In this document: positions 23,190 through 35,129 of the stretch, in pieces
How the letters are laid out: every line of letters begins with the position of its first letter
Numbering within the stretch: the stretch's first letter is position 1
DNA from: Kitagawia praeruptora
Lineage: Eukaryota > Streptophyta > Magnoliopsida > Apiales > Apiaceae
Assembly (NCBI GenBank): GCA_037693485.1
Contig: CM075353.1
Coordinates: 9,496,001-9,560,000 of the forward strand
DNA length: 64,000 nucleotides
Direction of reading: 5' to 3'
Notes under the pieces: model-generated
Seen by the model: only the letters and a program-made list of their open reading frames with translations
What the model was told of the DNA's origin: nothing
Database searches by the model: none
Program-made: the position numbers and the translations under genes

Positions 23190-26100
23190 ATGGAGTCCGA
23201 GTGGATAGGACTTCCAAGATACAATCAAGAATATGTAAATGGGATAGACGCATTTTTGGAAAATGCGTTTCCCCTTTTTGCGGTAGGTGCTGAAATGAAG
23301 TGTCCCTGCAAGACTTGTAATGGTCAAGACTGGCATCGTAAAGATGTAATTTATGATCATCTAATTTTCAAAGGACCTTCCCCATTGCATGTCCAATGGA
23401 TATACGAAACTTCACAGAAGAAAGTTAAAGTAAAAGATAGTACTGACCTTGGGGATTTCGAAACGGGGACTAACTTTGGGGATAATTTACAAGCGATGTT
23501 TTATTGTACGGGCAAAAGGTGGGAGAATGTAAATGATGAACCAGATGCGGAAGCTAAAAGGTTTCTGCACCATGTCAAAGAGGGAAAACAACCGCTATAT
23601 CCAGGATGCACAAAATTTTCTCGGTTAAGTTTTTTGATTAAACTTTATCATTTAAAGTGTATTCATGGAATTACCAATTCTTCCTTCGGGGATTTATTAG
23701 TGTTGTTAAAAGAAGCCTTTCCAGAAGCCCAGTTGCCTTTGTCCTTTAATGCCGCGAAGAACATAATCAAGGACTTAGGCCTTCATTATCAGAAAATACA
23801 TGCATGCCCAAATAGTTGCATGTTGTATTGGGCTGAAAACGAAACCTGTGATAATTGTGGGGTTTCGAGGTGGGTTGTAGCAGAAAAGAAAGGATCCGCT
23901 GCTGACAAAGATCCAGAGATGTTTATTAGCAAAGTGCCAGCAAACGTTATGCGATATTTCCCACTAAAACCGAGGTTGCAAAGAATGTTTATGTGCAAAG
24001 AATTTTCCAAACTCATGACATGGCATGCAGCGGGACGGGCAAAGGATGGGAAACTAAGGCATCCGGCTGATGCTGAAGCTTGGATGACAATGGATGCCAT
24101 GTATCCTGATTTTTCTTCGGAAATTCGAAATGTTAGACTAGGTGTAGCTTCTGATGGATTTAATCCATATCGTGCCATGAATTTAAGTCATAGTACATGG
24201 CCGATTTTACTAGTAAACTACAACCTCCCATCCTGGCTTTGCATGAAGCAAGAAAATTTAATTCTTTCAACCTTAATATCGGGGCCAGATTCTCCAAATA
24301 ATAGTATCGACGTGTATATGCAGCCTTTAATTGCCGAATTGAAAGAATTATGGGATGTTGGCATCAAAACCTATGATGCCTTGACTGGTCATAATTTTAA
24401 CTTACGGGCACAGGTGCTTTGGACCATTAGTGATTTTCCAGGATACGCTATGTTGTCAGGTTGGAGCACAAAGGGTAGACTAGCGTGTCCAGTGTGTCAC
24501 TACGAGACTTGCTCAGAATATTTAAAACATAGCAGAAAAATGTGCTATATGAATCATAGAAAGTATCTTGAACCTTCACACAAATGGAGGTTTGACAAGA
24601 GAAGATTCAATGGGCAAACTAAAATGAGGCAGATTCCGGTACCATTAACGGGAATGGATATTGAACAATTGTTTGTTGGGTTTGAAAACCAATTTGGGGA
24701 AAATGTGAAGGATAAGAAAAAGAGAAAGCGTAAGAGTGACTCCCCTTTTAAAAAGAAGTAAATTTTTTTTGATTTGCCGTATTGGAAGCATAATCCAATT
24801 CGACATAACCTTGACGCTATGCACATAGAAAAGAACCTATGCGACAATATATTAGGTACTGTACTTAATATTGGTGGCATGTCAAAAGATCACTTAAGTG
24901 CTCGTTTCGATTTACAAGAAATGGGTATACGACAATCCCTTCATCCGGTCAAATGCGCTGATGGAAAGAATTTTGAAATTATGGCAGCAATCTTTGACAT
25001 GACAAACAAGGAGAAAGAAATCTTTTTGAAGGTTTTGAATAATGTGAAACTGCCTTATGGATGTGCTTCTAATATTAGTCGTTATGTAAACACAAACGAT
25101 CGAAAATTAGTGGGGTATAAAAGTCATGACGCGCATTTTATCCTCCACTACTTGTTACAATTTGCTGTGAAGAAATCGTTAAAACCTGAGGTGGCAAAAC
25201 CGTTGATTAGATTAAGTGTATTTCTGAGAGGTCTATGGAGTAAGGTTATTCATTTAGATGATATCAAGAGGTTGCAAGAAGAAATCGTTGATATACTTTG
25301 TGAATTTGAGATTATATTCCCCCCTGCCTTCTTTGACATCATGGTGCACCTGCCTGTCCATTTATGTAAGGAAGTTGAATACGGCGGACCAGAGCACCTC
25401 CGATGTATGTATCCTATTGAGCGATATCTTGGCAAGCTGAAATCATATGTTCGTAATAGGAGCAGACCAGAAGGTTCAATTGCAGAAGCCTACCTAGCAG
25501 ACGAGTGTGTCACATTCTGTTCAAGATTTTTGTGTAGTGAAGAAGCAAAAATAAGTACTGATTTTGAAAGAAGTGGCCAAAATGTACGGTATCATATTGG
25601 AACAAGAAGGAATAAAGATGGCAAAGTTTTTAAATTAAAAGATTCAGATTGGAAAGCATGTCATACCTACGCTTTGTTCAACAGTGGTAATAAGGAAATT
25701 CAGACTTTAATCGAGTAAGTTCTATAGTCCTTACAGTATTTATTAAATAATATAAATTTGGAAAATGCCTTTCTTCTTACACTGTTTGAACTTAATTTTT
25801 TCATAGGGATCACCGAACTTTAGTGAAAGGTGATGCAACTTCAAAGAGATACAAAAGGGAACGGGCATACCACGAAGATTTTTGGAAATGGTTACAAGAA
25901 CAGGTTTCCAAAAGGGACGTAGTTTCGAGTGAGTTACAGGTTCTTGCATTGGGTCTGAATCGAACAGCTAGGAGGTTTAGTGGGTATGTGATAAATGGTT
26001 ATCGTTTCCACACAAAGAGCAGAGATTCTCGATGCATAACTCAAAACAGTGGCTTTTTTTGACTGCTAAACCACTAGTTTTGCAAGTTCTAAGGACCAAA

Positions 26101-26567
26101 ACCCAATTATCGGGGATGTCAACTACTATGGATCAATTGAAGATATTATTGAAATTGATTATTGGGGAGTTCTTAACGTGGTTCTTTTCAACTGTTGTTG
26201 GTACCAAGAAGAAAGAGATCCCTATGGTATGACTAGGGTGAATTTTAAAAAGTTAAGCCACAAATCTGATCCTTATGTCATTGCTTCACAAGTGCAGCAA
26301 GTATTCTATGCGGAAGACCCGGTTGAAAATGCTGTGCACTATGCTATTAAAAATTTACCGAGGGACTGGTGTGACACTGAAGACAAAGATTGTTCTGAAG
26401 AAGAATACAACCACAACACTCCTGATAAACCTCATATTAATCTTGGTTGTGAAATAGAAAATCAAGTTGGTGAATTTAGTTGGTTTAGGGATGATGTCCC
26501 TAAAAGACAAATTCCTAAGTCACCAACTAAAGTAAAAAAACTCCTGTTTAGTATGAATTATGGTTAA
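23190..26567 (+). pseudogene. CACTA TNPD-type transposase (TNP2), with lesions
   Basis: ATG at 23190 (M-E-S-E-W-I-G-L-P) opens the usual order. A transposase-associated N-terminal domain with C-P-C-K-T-C-N comes first. Transposase_21 follows (S-D-G-F-N-P-Y, W-P-I-L-L-V-N-Y-N-L-P, R-L-A-C-P-V-C), then R-H-N-L-D-A-M-H-I-E-K-N, DUF4218 (V-H-L-P-V-H-L, Y-P-I-E-R-Y-L-G) and C-terminal DUF4216 (N-S-G... then I-D-Y-W-G-V-L-N-V-V-L-F). An in-frame TAA at 24759 interrupts F-K-K-K/I-F-F-D-L-P-Y-W. An intron at 25715-25806 (92 nt, GTAAGT...CATAG) restores E-D-H-R. A shift in the T run at 26052-26059 moves the end to the frame closing at 26567. This protein cuts and joins the element ends. Two small lesions make this copy probably inactive, though the T run may be a base-calling error. 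Confidence 0.85.
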
Positions 26568-26898
26568 TTGTCTAAGTTTGTAATGACCTATTCAAGGCTC
26601 CTGTTTAGTTGCTATGTGATAAATGTTTTTTTTCCTGTTTATTGCATTCATTTTACTAGGTAAATAAATTATTTTCTGTTGATTGCATTAATTTTGTTTG
26701 TTGTAATGATTTATTGCATTTTTTTGTTCTGTTTATTTATTAATCAAACTCCTGTTGTTAACTTTACTGTCTTATGTAATTTTTATTTCATTTGGGTAAA
26801 TTTACGTAATTGTCTTTTGTTATTTTATCGCATCATAACTCATTTTATAGTCATTTTTGTACTCCTTATTTTAATCATTTTCTGTTCATTTTTGGAGG

Positions 26899-27276
26899 AT
26901 GCCAGATAAATTTGTGAGTATAAGATTTTTCTTTCGAAGGGGTGTTCAGGAAGACTTTATATTCTGGTGGAAAGACCTTACTTATTCACAAACAGGATGT
27001 CGATAGAATTTCATATAGTGTGCTTATGGAATATGTCAAGGATCACCTCAATTACGAAGAAATTGGAGGAGTATATGTCTGGAACGAAGAAAACAAAGAT
27101 TGGAAGCTTGTGAAAGATGACGCAGACTTTATGGAACTTGTAAATGGCTGCAAAAATGGTGGAGAAATAGCTTTCTATGTTGACAACTTTGTTGACAAAA
27201 AAATTGAGCCATTGCTTCAATTCCATCCAAGCGTAGTCGTACGACCGAGGAAGAATATAGTTCAAGGTATTTATGT

Positions 27277-27321
<45 letters not shown>

Positions 27322-30300
27322 ACACTCATTGTTGCTTGATTAAGTGTCACATTTATGTTACAGTTGCCGCCCATGAACAAGTGAAGCGTACATTTGTTAC
27401 TACACACCAACTCCAACAGCAAAAACAAGGTAGGAAGGTTCCGAGGTCACCTTAGTTGCAAGAGGTACGACAAGGTAGGAAGGTTCCGAGGTCACCTCAG
27501 TTGCAAGAGGTACGACAAGTACCTGTGATTACAAGAGGAACAGCGAAAAAGAAATTGGAGTTACAGAATGCTACTAAGGCAGGCAAAATAACTGAAAAGA
27601 ATCAAATTGTTGTTGAGGTACTAATATTGTCCCCTCACCCCTCTTTTTCTGTTAATTATTGTTGTTTTCTGATTTAACAAGTGCAATTTTTCGGATTTGA
27701 TGTCTTGTAGTTGCCGCCAGTGAATGAGTATGAGCTAGGTAGAAATAAGCGTGTGCAAGAAAACAAAGAAAAGTTTATAGAACTTGGGTTAGGAAAATAT
27801 GCTGCTAATCCAAATGTACCTAGAGTCGAGGAAAGTCAAATAAAAAAGAAAGATGGGGAGGAATCTGATGAATATATTGTGGAAAATGAGATTGAAGATG
27901 ATACTGATGATTCATCGGAGGTGATATTTATTTTAATGAGAATATTTTGCTTTTGTTTATAATATTTGTATTGTTTAAAATCTGTAATTAACATAAAAAG
28001 ACATTAACTAATTCATAAAATAGTATTTTTAATTAATTTAAAGTAGTACATTAGCTGCTTACTACGCTCATATAACATGTTAATTTATATAATAGAGACT
28101 TTTTTAATTAATTTCATTTCTTGGCTCTTGATTTAGTATATGAAATTTTATTTTGTGTGAAGCTAATGTTATCTTCATATACACTATAGACAATTAAACC
28201 TGTCAAGGAAAGGAAGACTAAACCTGGTCCTAGAACTCGTTTGCAAGCAAATTGTATGGATTTAGATGGTAAGGATCCGGTGCATGGTATAGAGAAAATG
28301 GGAAAGAAAGTTGCCACTGCTACTGAGAAGGAAGTTCCCACTTCTAGAATCCATGCAAAACTTTTAAAACCGACATGCAGTAAACTGTTAAAACAGGGAG
28401 AAAATTCTGTACCAAGTGGATCAGTTGCTGCTTATATGGCATTGCGGGAACGTCAGAAGCAGAATCTTGAACCTGATCCAATGATAGAGGAGGATATTGT
28501 TGAATCAAGTTTACCAAATGTAGATGAAGAAGTGAAAGCAGGTAATATGCATTTGTACGCCTTGAATATACATTAGGTGGATTATTAGCAATAATATATT
28601 AATGCAGTTCATTACATCTTGTAATTTTTGTATACCTGTACAGCTCCTAAAAAACATAGAGGACGGACAAAAATGTTAAAAGTTCATGGCAGGAGTCCTG
28701 GTGAAAAGCCAGTCATTCATCTTAATAGACGTGGTCAACCAATTGGAGATAAGAAGCTTACATCTGAGCTAAGTAATTTCTTGGGGGCACTAGTTAAGGA
28801 TCACGTGTCGCTTACTTATGTTAATTGGCATGTTGTGCCTGAAGAATTAAAGAATAAAATGCTGGAGTATACTTGGGTGACCTCTATTTCCTAATATTAA
28901 ATTTCCCAATCTTTTTTCATATGTTTGCATGAACTGATGCAATTTATGTTTGATACATTATAGGATAGGTATGTTATTTCGGAAGAAGGGAAACGCTGGG
29001 TAAACAAGACACTTGATTCATTATGGCGAACACACAAGTCCCGTGTCAAAAGCAGTCAATACAAGAAATATGACAATGATGAGGAAAGGATCCAAAACAG
29101 GCCGGGCCAAATTCCTCTTGAGGATTTTAAAATGTTACTAAAGTATTGGTCAGATGATGGAGTTCAGGTACTTTTACTAGCTGACATACATGATATATAA
29201 AGTATAAAAAAAAGTTGACCTATGTATTTTGATTCATTCATTTGGTACAAATGATATTATTTGATACTACACACATTTTTCTCGTAATAGTCATTGGCAG
29301 AGGTTAATATAGCCCGTCGTAATTCCAATGCCGAGACACACACTCTCGGTCGGAAGAGTCTTGCTCAAGTTAAAAACAAGCTGGTATGATGATTATCGTT
29401 GGTGAATTGTTGGTATAGTTATCTGTGATTAGTATGTTTAATGCATGTTTTGTTTTTTTTTATGTTCTTGAGCTAATTGCAGTTTGATCTTCTTTCTCTA
29501 ATACCACTTATCAAAACATGTTTTTTGAAAATTATTTTCTTTATAAAATCAGGAATAATTATTTTACAAACTGGTTAAAAAAGGTGAAAAATTAAATCAA
29601 TTACCTCATGTAAAAAGGTAATTGTAATTCTTAATTTTAATTAACATTTCTAAAAATAATTATGATTTATAAATTTATAATTCATATTTTAAATCAATTA
29701 CCTAATGTAAAAAGGTAATTTAGTAAAATTAAAATAAAGTAACCTTTTTAAATTAAATTTTATTTAATTTAACTGCCTACTCATTTAGCTCAGTTGCAAT
29801 TTTCGACAAGTGTATGTTGTGTTCTCTTCATACTGTAATCCATGTGATATCATTTTTGTTGTTGCTACCTGCTGCGTCTTCTTAGTGTTTAATGCTTATC
29901 ACCTTATCCATGCTATTTCCGGTACATGCCAGAAAAACAAAGACCCAAATCATGCCTCCCCATCAAATGCTAAAGTGTATTTCAAAAGTCGTAAGCGCAA
30001 GCCAGGGCGCAAGTACAAGTCAACTACGGATGTAGTTCAGAAACGAATTGTAAGTATGTCATGTCATTAAGTATAAATTTGAACTCATTTTACCTCTCAA
30101 AAATTTATGAAACTGTCTCTTGTAGGATGCCATCAAAGACATGATGAAAAACGGGGATGATGCAGATGTGTTGCTTCCCAAAAAAAAGAATAGACCAGAT
30201 TGGTTGGTGGGAAGGCAAGGTAAAGCAGTTGCTTCGACGACAGAAACTGCTCCTGCTATTCCAATTTCAGAACCTTATGTTGAGGAGTTGACTGCAAAGA

Positions 30301-30503
30301 TCACTCGAAATGTGGAGACTGAAATGGATGCCAAGGTTGATAGAAAAGTTCAGGAGAACATGGCTAGGTTCTTCAAAATGTTCGAAGAGGCAAATCCTAA
30401 TATGAAGTTTAATGTTCCAGACTTTTGTGCTACCTTCTCTACTGAACAGGATGACAGTGGCAGTCCTTTCACTCCTGTCACTACGGGCGGCACTACTTCT
30501 TGA
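26899..30503 (+). pseudogene. CACTA TNPA-type multi-exon gene (PB1-like N-terminus, Transposase_24)
   Basis: The start ATG is probably at 26899 (M-P-D-K-F-V-S-I-R-F-F-F), with a one-base slip before V-F-R-K-T-L-Y-S-G-G-K. Likely exons by GT-AG and frame are about 26899-27266, 27363-27618, 27711-27919, 28190-28541, 28644-28877, 28964-29167, 29292-29382, 29934-30046 and 30126-30503. The fifth to seventh exons are Transposase_24-like (L-S-N-F-L-G-A-L-V-K-D-H, W-V-N-K-T-L-D-S-L-W-R, A-R-R-N-S-N-A-E-T-H). The last exon has a helix of the TNPA C-terminus. Exon 2 contains a 45-bp tandem duplication (27428-27517) whose first copy ends in TAG. Partner of the TNPD gene; it would bind the subterminal repeats. 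Exon limits are by eye. Confidence 0.7.
27278..27322 (+). repeat. (TA)n(TG)n compound microsatellite
   Basis: TA repeats followed by about thirteen TG units lie in the first intron of the TNPA-type gene, just after the GT donor at 27267. No function is implied. Confidence 0.85.
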
Positions 30504-30779
30504 ATATGATCTGGTTTTTATCTTACTTTAGTAACTGTCAAACTTTACTATTTATTTAGAACTTTTTTGTTATCGTAGTTTGTAATTAAATGGTGGTTTG
30601 TGAAGTTGTTTGGAGTGGTAGAAGGAAGTAGAAGTGGTATATTTTGGCTTGAATGTGGTCGAAGTAGTTCGGTGGGTGGACATGCAATGGTTTGAATGTT
30701 GGTTTGAATGTTGGTTGGACATGCAATGGTTATGTAATGGGAATGTTGCATATATAAAGCTGCTATTTCAATTTTTTTT

Positions 30780-31515
30780 TCATTTCAGTGTTACATTTGC
30801 CTATTGTAGTGTTACATTTGTATGTCCATCTGGTGTTACACTTGCCTATTGGAGTGTTACATTTTAATCTTATTTAGTGTTACAATAGAAATGTCACAGT
30901 GTTACAATAGAAATGTCACAGTGTTACAATAGAGAATGGGCCCCACACATGCAACGTGGCAGGTGGGCCCCACACATTGGTCACGTGGCAGGTGGGCCCC
31001 ACAATTGCTACGTGGCAGTGGGCCTCACAAATGCCACGTGTCAGTGGGCCCACCAATGCCACGTGTCAGTGTGGGCCCCACTAATGCCACGTGTCAGTGT
31101 GGGTCCCACTCATGCCACGTGTCAGGTGGGCCCCACTCATGCCATGTCAGGTGGGCCCCTCTGTTTGCCACGTGTCATGTGGGCCCCACAATTTGCCACG
31201 TGTCAGAGTGGGGACCACAATTGCCACGTGTCAGATGACCCCCTATTGCCACGTGTCTGTGGGCCCCACGTTCTGTACCTTAGATTAAGTTCAAATGTAA
31301 CATTAAAAATCTTAGGTGATGATAGTGTTACATTAGCGGCATAATGTATCGCTTTCTTAGTGTTACATTAGGTAGGCAAAAGCGTTACAATAGGCACCTG
31401 TTGTAACGCCCAGTAAACGTAACGCCCCCTAGTGTTATAATAGACCTAATGTAACGGAATTTGGGCCTATTGTAACATCACGGAGAAGTTACAATAGGCC
31501 ACTTATGTTGTAGTG
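30780..31515 (+). repeat. Right subterminal repeats and TIR of CACTA 1
   Basis: GTGTTACA(A/T) motifs occur at 30788-30930 and again at 31320-31500. Between them, 30945-31270, stand about twelve tandem units of roughly 25-30 bp, each with CCACGTGTCA (or CACGTGGCA) followed by TGGGCCCCAC. The 19-bp TIR closes the element at 31515. Compared with the left end the CACGTG block is longer and more regular. Plus-strand open frames across it are translations of the repeat, not genes. 30504-30780 has no gene. Confidence 0.85.
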
Positions 31516-31518
31516 AAT

Positions 31519-32885
31519 GTTTCTTTCTTCCTTGGTCGACTTTGTTAGCACTTCATCGACTCGTTTCTTCTCGTCGCCTTTGAGAATAGTGCGAACCGGA
31601 CCAACTGCGATGCCGAAATGGTTGTTAATTTTTATAACTTTTCGAGAGGATGAAGGAGTACAATTTGGATAAATAACTCACCAGGAAGATAATTGAAGCT
31701 TGTCTTAACTCTGGGAACTTCGTGTATGTACAAAAATGGTTCTTTCCACGAGCCGGCATTACTTATAGTCCCAGGAAGGAGATTTTTCTTGTTGAACTCT
31801 AGCCATATGGAAAAGTAAACATATCCAAAATCCTTGGCCCCACATCGCTTCAATTGAAGGAAATAGCCCATAGTCCTCGCATCCATGGGTGGATATCAAA
31901 GTTTGTGATAAAGAATGTAAAGAGCGATCATGGCTCTGTACCCATTTGTACTTATTTGGATAGGGCCCAGAAAATAGGTCTCACAAATGTCGTTAATGAA
32001 GGGATGAAGGGGCGAGGAGACGCCTATCTTCATTAGAGGGACCGTTAATACCATCCTTGGGACTCTGCCACCATTCTCTTCATTGTTGAAGCGATAGCAT
32101 CGCATTCTTCTCTTGGGAAGGATAATCTTGCCTTCAGGTCGGAATCTCTCGACCCCCTCCCTGATTGTCTTCTCTATCAGGGTCGAAGACATGTCTCGAC
32201 ATGCGAGGACGCGAGGTTCACCCGGCTTCACCTTCGAGCCAGGCTCAATATCCTCAGGACGGGGCCCGTTAACATATATAACCCCCTCTAGCTCTGGTTG
32301 AGGGGTTGGCACATAGGGCTCTGGCGATGCCTCGGGAATATAGTTGTAATCTTTGAAATTAACAACTCTGGCCACCTCGTCGAGACCCCCGTCATCTGAT
32401 GAAGGCTCCTCATAATCGTCATCATCGGAGTTCGCCTCGTTGTCTGGACCTCCTTCGAGGTCATAATACGCCTCGCCCAATGAATCAATGGGAGAATCGC
32501 TTAGAAGGATGGGAGAGACAGCTTGTGAGGGGGGTATTCTAGCGAGAACTTGTTCAATTTGCGAGTTAAATTCTTCTCCCTTCTTCATTAACGTTTCCAT
32601 TTCCATTTCAATGGTGGTTGCTTCAACTGGGATCGCTTCAACGGGAGGCTCGCTCTGAACTGGAAGCACATCCAGTGAACAATCTCGCGAGCTCATAGGA
32701 CGCTTGGATCGCCAGGTGTTTAAAGGTACCTCTCTTGTGTAATCTTCATTTGACCACTGGGGATCAAAATATAACTTGAAAGAGCTCTCGCTCGTGCTTG
32801 CTGCTCTAGCGATGTTAGCCGCAGCTTCACTGCTAATTTGAATGTTTGGAAGAGGAGAAGGTGTCTTCGAACTGTCAGTCGACAT
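31519..32885 (-). pseudogene. Antisense Retand gene, 5' exons
   Basis: Exon 1 (32885-31682) has its own ATG and is open throughout. Residues about 1-230 are low complexity with a D/E-rich patch; about 235-400 hold the conserved globular domain. Exon 2 starts at 31604 (V-G-P-V-R-T-I-L-K-G-D) and is cut at 31519 by the CACTA TSD. Spacer 32886-33597 upstream contains no other gene and presumably holds its promoter. Confidence 0.75.
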
Positions 32886-33597
32886 CTGAAAAAGAAGGTG
32901 AACAATTAAGTGTGTGCCCTTACAGAAAGCAAAAGGGATAAAGAGAGAAAAGAATATTACGACAGAAGGGCTCTACGTGTCCTCACATCGCTCACGAGTT
33001 CTAAATGGGATTGTTACCCTAATGAAGGAAGGAACGCGTTATGTTTTACTAACAAGGGATCGGCACTTTATCTAAGCGAGGCTGGGGTCGCAAAGTTAAA
33101 TTAATGACGAGGGATCGCATTCATATGGGATCGCATCGCATGCGTTCAAAGTTATCTAAATATGCAATTATGATGAATATGAGCAAATTAAATATCAAGA
33201 ACGTATGAAGACTTACTTTTCTGAGAAAAGATTGAAGAAATCTGAAGAACTTGGAGATCGCTTGAAGTTGCACTCGAAAATTTTTTGTGTTTGATCTGGG
33301 AGCAAACTGACAGCACTTCGACAATGTGTTTGTGAGAATGAAAAAGGAAATAATTGTGACAGACGTATATATAGCCATCAGGAGAGAGAGAGTCATGGGA
33401 CATGTGTCAAGATCTCAGCCGTTCAACACACATCTCGAGACATGACAACTATCACACCCCTTCAAATTCTTTAGGGGGGTCGCGACGTTTCCAACAGTCA
33501 TATCTGTAACACGGTCACAGCTTCGCTTTGCGGTTCTATATGTCTGATTTTCAAGTCCACATCGCATTTTCAATGACAACATGGACTCGGGGGTAGT
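32886..33597. other. Retand 3' spacer with polypurine tract
   Basis: This lies between the antisense gene start and the 3' LTR. The polypurine tract ACTCGGGGGTAG is at 33584-33595. No coding features are supported; short frames at 32910 and 33121-33403 have no protein-like composition. It should contain the promoter of the antisense gene on the minus strand. Confidence 0.55.
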
Positions 33598-34335
33598 TGT
33601 TATGCCCAAATCTGGCATAGTAATTATCATGATTTAATTAGCTGAATTAATGGTTCATTATCTACAATGGGCCTCGAAGATGGCGATTGGGTCATTGAAG
33701 CCCACTATTGGAATCAGCCCAGCATAGCTACAGGGCCACTTCGTTCTTGATCCTTTCCTAGGGATCGCCTCGCTAGTATATCCCGTCAAAGGATCGCTTC
33801 GCACTGTCATCATATCTACAAACTATGTTGGGATCGCTGTCTCACTCTTTATTGGAAGGCTCATGGCCAGACCCAAGGTCGCATGAGTAGCTGGACGTAA
33901 GGGATCGCTTCGCATGGCTAGATCCCTCGAGGTCGCATGCTAGGTCCTGATTTATCCTCTATTGGCCGATTCTATCCGTTCGAGACTATGGGCTTCCATA
34001 GTTGGGCCATGGATCACGGATAAGGTTGATAAATCACTGCCACGTCAGCCCTAAACAAACGAGTGGGCTTGGACTTTGGCTTATCTCTTAAAACCCTAGC
34101 CGGTCTAGGTAACTTGCTCTCCAAGAACTACGTCAGGCTTGATTCCTATAAATATGGTACGTAGGCACCTTGATACGGATGAGAAACAGTTTACCTGAAA
34201 ACACCTATCAAGTTCAGCCACACCTATACACACAAAACCCTAATCCCTATTCTTCTTATAACAAAATATCCGTATTTTGCTCCGTAAATCTAGCAACCTC
34301 CACAAATATTGTTATACAATATTCTCCCTATAACA
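33598..34335 (+). repeat. Probable 3' LTR of the Retand element (about 738 bp)
   Basis: It starts TGTTATGCCC directly after the polypurine tract. It has the CT/GATCGC-rich style of this family, a TATA-like TATAAATATGG at 34147 and a plausible end ...CCCTATAACA at 34335. The 5' LTR and left TSD lie outside the window, so the right boundary is only a TG...CA guess. 34336-34487 is AT-rich spacer with a repeated AGTGGGTGTAATAGTG. Confidence 0.6.
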
Positions 34336-34487
34336 GGATCTATCAATATTTAAGAATAGATTTGAGATAGTGGAGGAAAGTAGTGGGTGTAATAGTGTTT
34401 TTTATTGTTAAATATGAGATAGTTAGTGAAAGTAGTGGGTGTAATAGTGGGAAAAACTTATTATTTATGGTAACGTAAAGAAATGAG

Positions 34488-34915
34488 CACTACAAGAAAA
34501 TCGTAATCAGACAACACTCATCAGACAACGCTCAGACGAAAAAGCATTGTTTGGAATTAAGAGACAACGGTTTTTTATAACTTTAGAAAAGTATTGTGTC
34601 ATCCAGATACCCTACAACGGGTTAAAAACGTTGTCTAGTAAATTGATTCAGACAATGGCTTTTGCAATGTGGTGTTGTAAAGACGAGTAAGGTTGCACAA
34701 CTGTTTTTACGAACATTGTCTGATCTCTTTTGAGACAACGTTTATAAATCGCTGCATGATTCACACAATGGTTTAAGTAAGCGTTGTCTACAAATCTATC
34801 AGACAATGGTCTTATAACCGTTGTTAAAATAAGACAACGGTCTGTGCATTGTGTTGTATGTGTTTGTTTTATACATTTGTTTGTTTGTTGGAAACCGTTG
34901 TCTGATTTAGTGCAA
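34488..34915 (+). repeat. Left TIR and subterminal repeats of CACTA-like element 2
   Basis: After CACTACAAGAAAA, motifs of the AGACAACG(G/C) type and its reverse (CGTTGTCT) recur about every 30-60 bp through 34910. Spacing is irregular. The motif differs from the GTGTTACA/CACGTG motifs of CACTA 1, so the two elements belong to different subfamilies. Confidence 0.8.
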
Positions 34916-35129
34916 AAAAAAAAAAATTAACAGAAAGTGTGCAAACCTGCCAAACTATGGCCAAAACAAACCATCAAGTATAGCAAACCAAGCAGCCATC
35001 AAGATCAGCAAACAAACCAACCATAAATTATAGCAAACCAAAGTTATCATGTTTTATAACATTTTGAAATTCAAAGTACACAAAAAGAATTAGTTCAATT
35101 GTACATTCTATTTTCAGGATACAACTGTT

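Larger units (their letters stand above)
16204..31515 (+). mobile_element. CACTA (CMC/En-Spm) DNA transposon 1, 15.3 kb
   Basis: Terminal inverted repeats are CACTACGCCATAAGTGGGC (16204-16222) and, on the other strand, CACTACAACATAAGTGGCC (31515-31497), 16 of 19 matching. A 3-bp TSD, AAT, lies at 16201-16203 and 31516-31518, and removing the element restores the host antisense reading frame. It carries a TNPD transposase gene, a TNPA-type gene, subterminal repeats at both ends and extra cargo (DUF4283-like gene, satellite array). Both transposase genes have small lesions, so it is probably a recently immobilised autonomous copy, unless some lesions are sequence errors. Confidence 0.93.
14972..32885 (-). 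pseudogene. Antisense Transposase_28-like gene of the Retand element, split by CACTA 1
   Basis: The minus-strand exons are 32885-31682, 31604-31519 joined to 16203-16038 across the CACTA, and 15890 to about 14972. Intron 1 (31681-31605, 77 nt, GTGAGT...TCGCAG) and intron 2 (16037-15891, 147 nt, GTATTT...TACAG) both keep frame. Exon 1 starts ATG at 32885. It has a Ser/Pro/acidic region, then a conserved block (R-V-P-R-M-V-L-T-V-P-L, Y-F-L-G-P-I-Q, S-I-W-L-E-F-N-K-K-N-L) like the 'putative gypsy type transposon' domain. The last exon is a long Lys/Glu coiled coil ending in A-E-E-A-K-L repeats. Besides the CACTA, damage is a TGA in K-L-stop-E-E-A (about 16090) and a one-base shift near 15165. 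Function in Tat elements is unknown. Confidence 0.75.
2658..34335 (+). mobile_element. Ty3/gypsy Tat/Retand-type host element, split by three insertions
   Basis: Host pieces are 2658-3126, 10874-16203 and 31519 to about 34335. Joined across the insertions they read: protease, linker, reverse transcriptase, RNase H, second RNase H, integrase (+), then a long antisense spliced gene (-), then a polypurine tract and 3' LTR. A second RNase H between RNase H1 and integrase, plus an antisense ORF with a Transposase_28-like domain, is the known layout of the Tat (Ogre/Retand) lineage. The 5' LTR and gag lie left of the window. Several stops and frameshifts in pol show an old, inactive copy. TSDs of the inserted CACTA (AAT) and TR-GAG (GTTCC) elements confirm the joins. 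Confidence 0.85.

Noticed and set aside
30913..31344. Plus-strand frames of 100-143 residues rich in Pro, His and Trp
   Set aside because: Translations of the tandem subterminal CACGTG/TGGGCCC repeat of CACTA 1.
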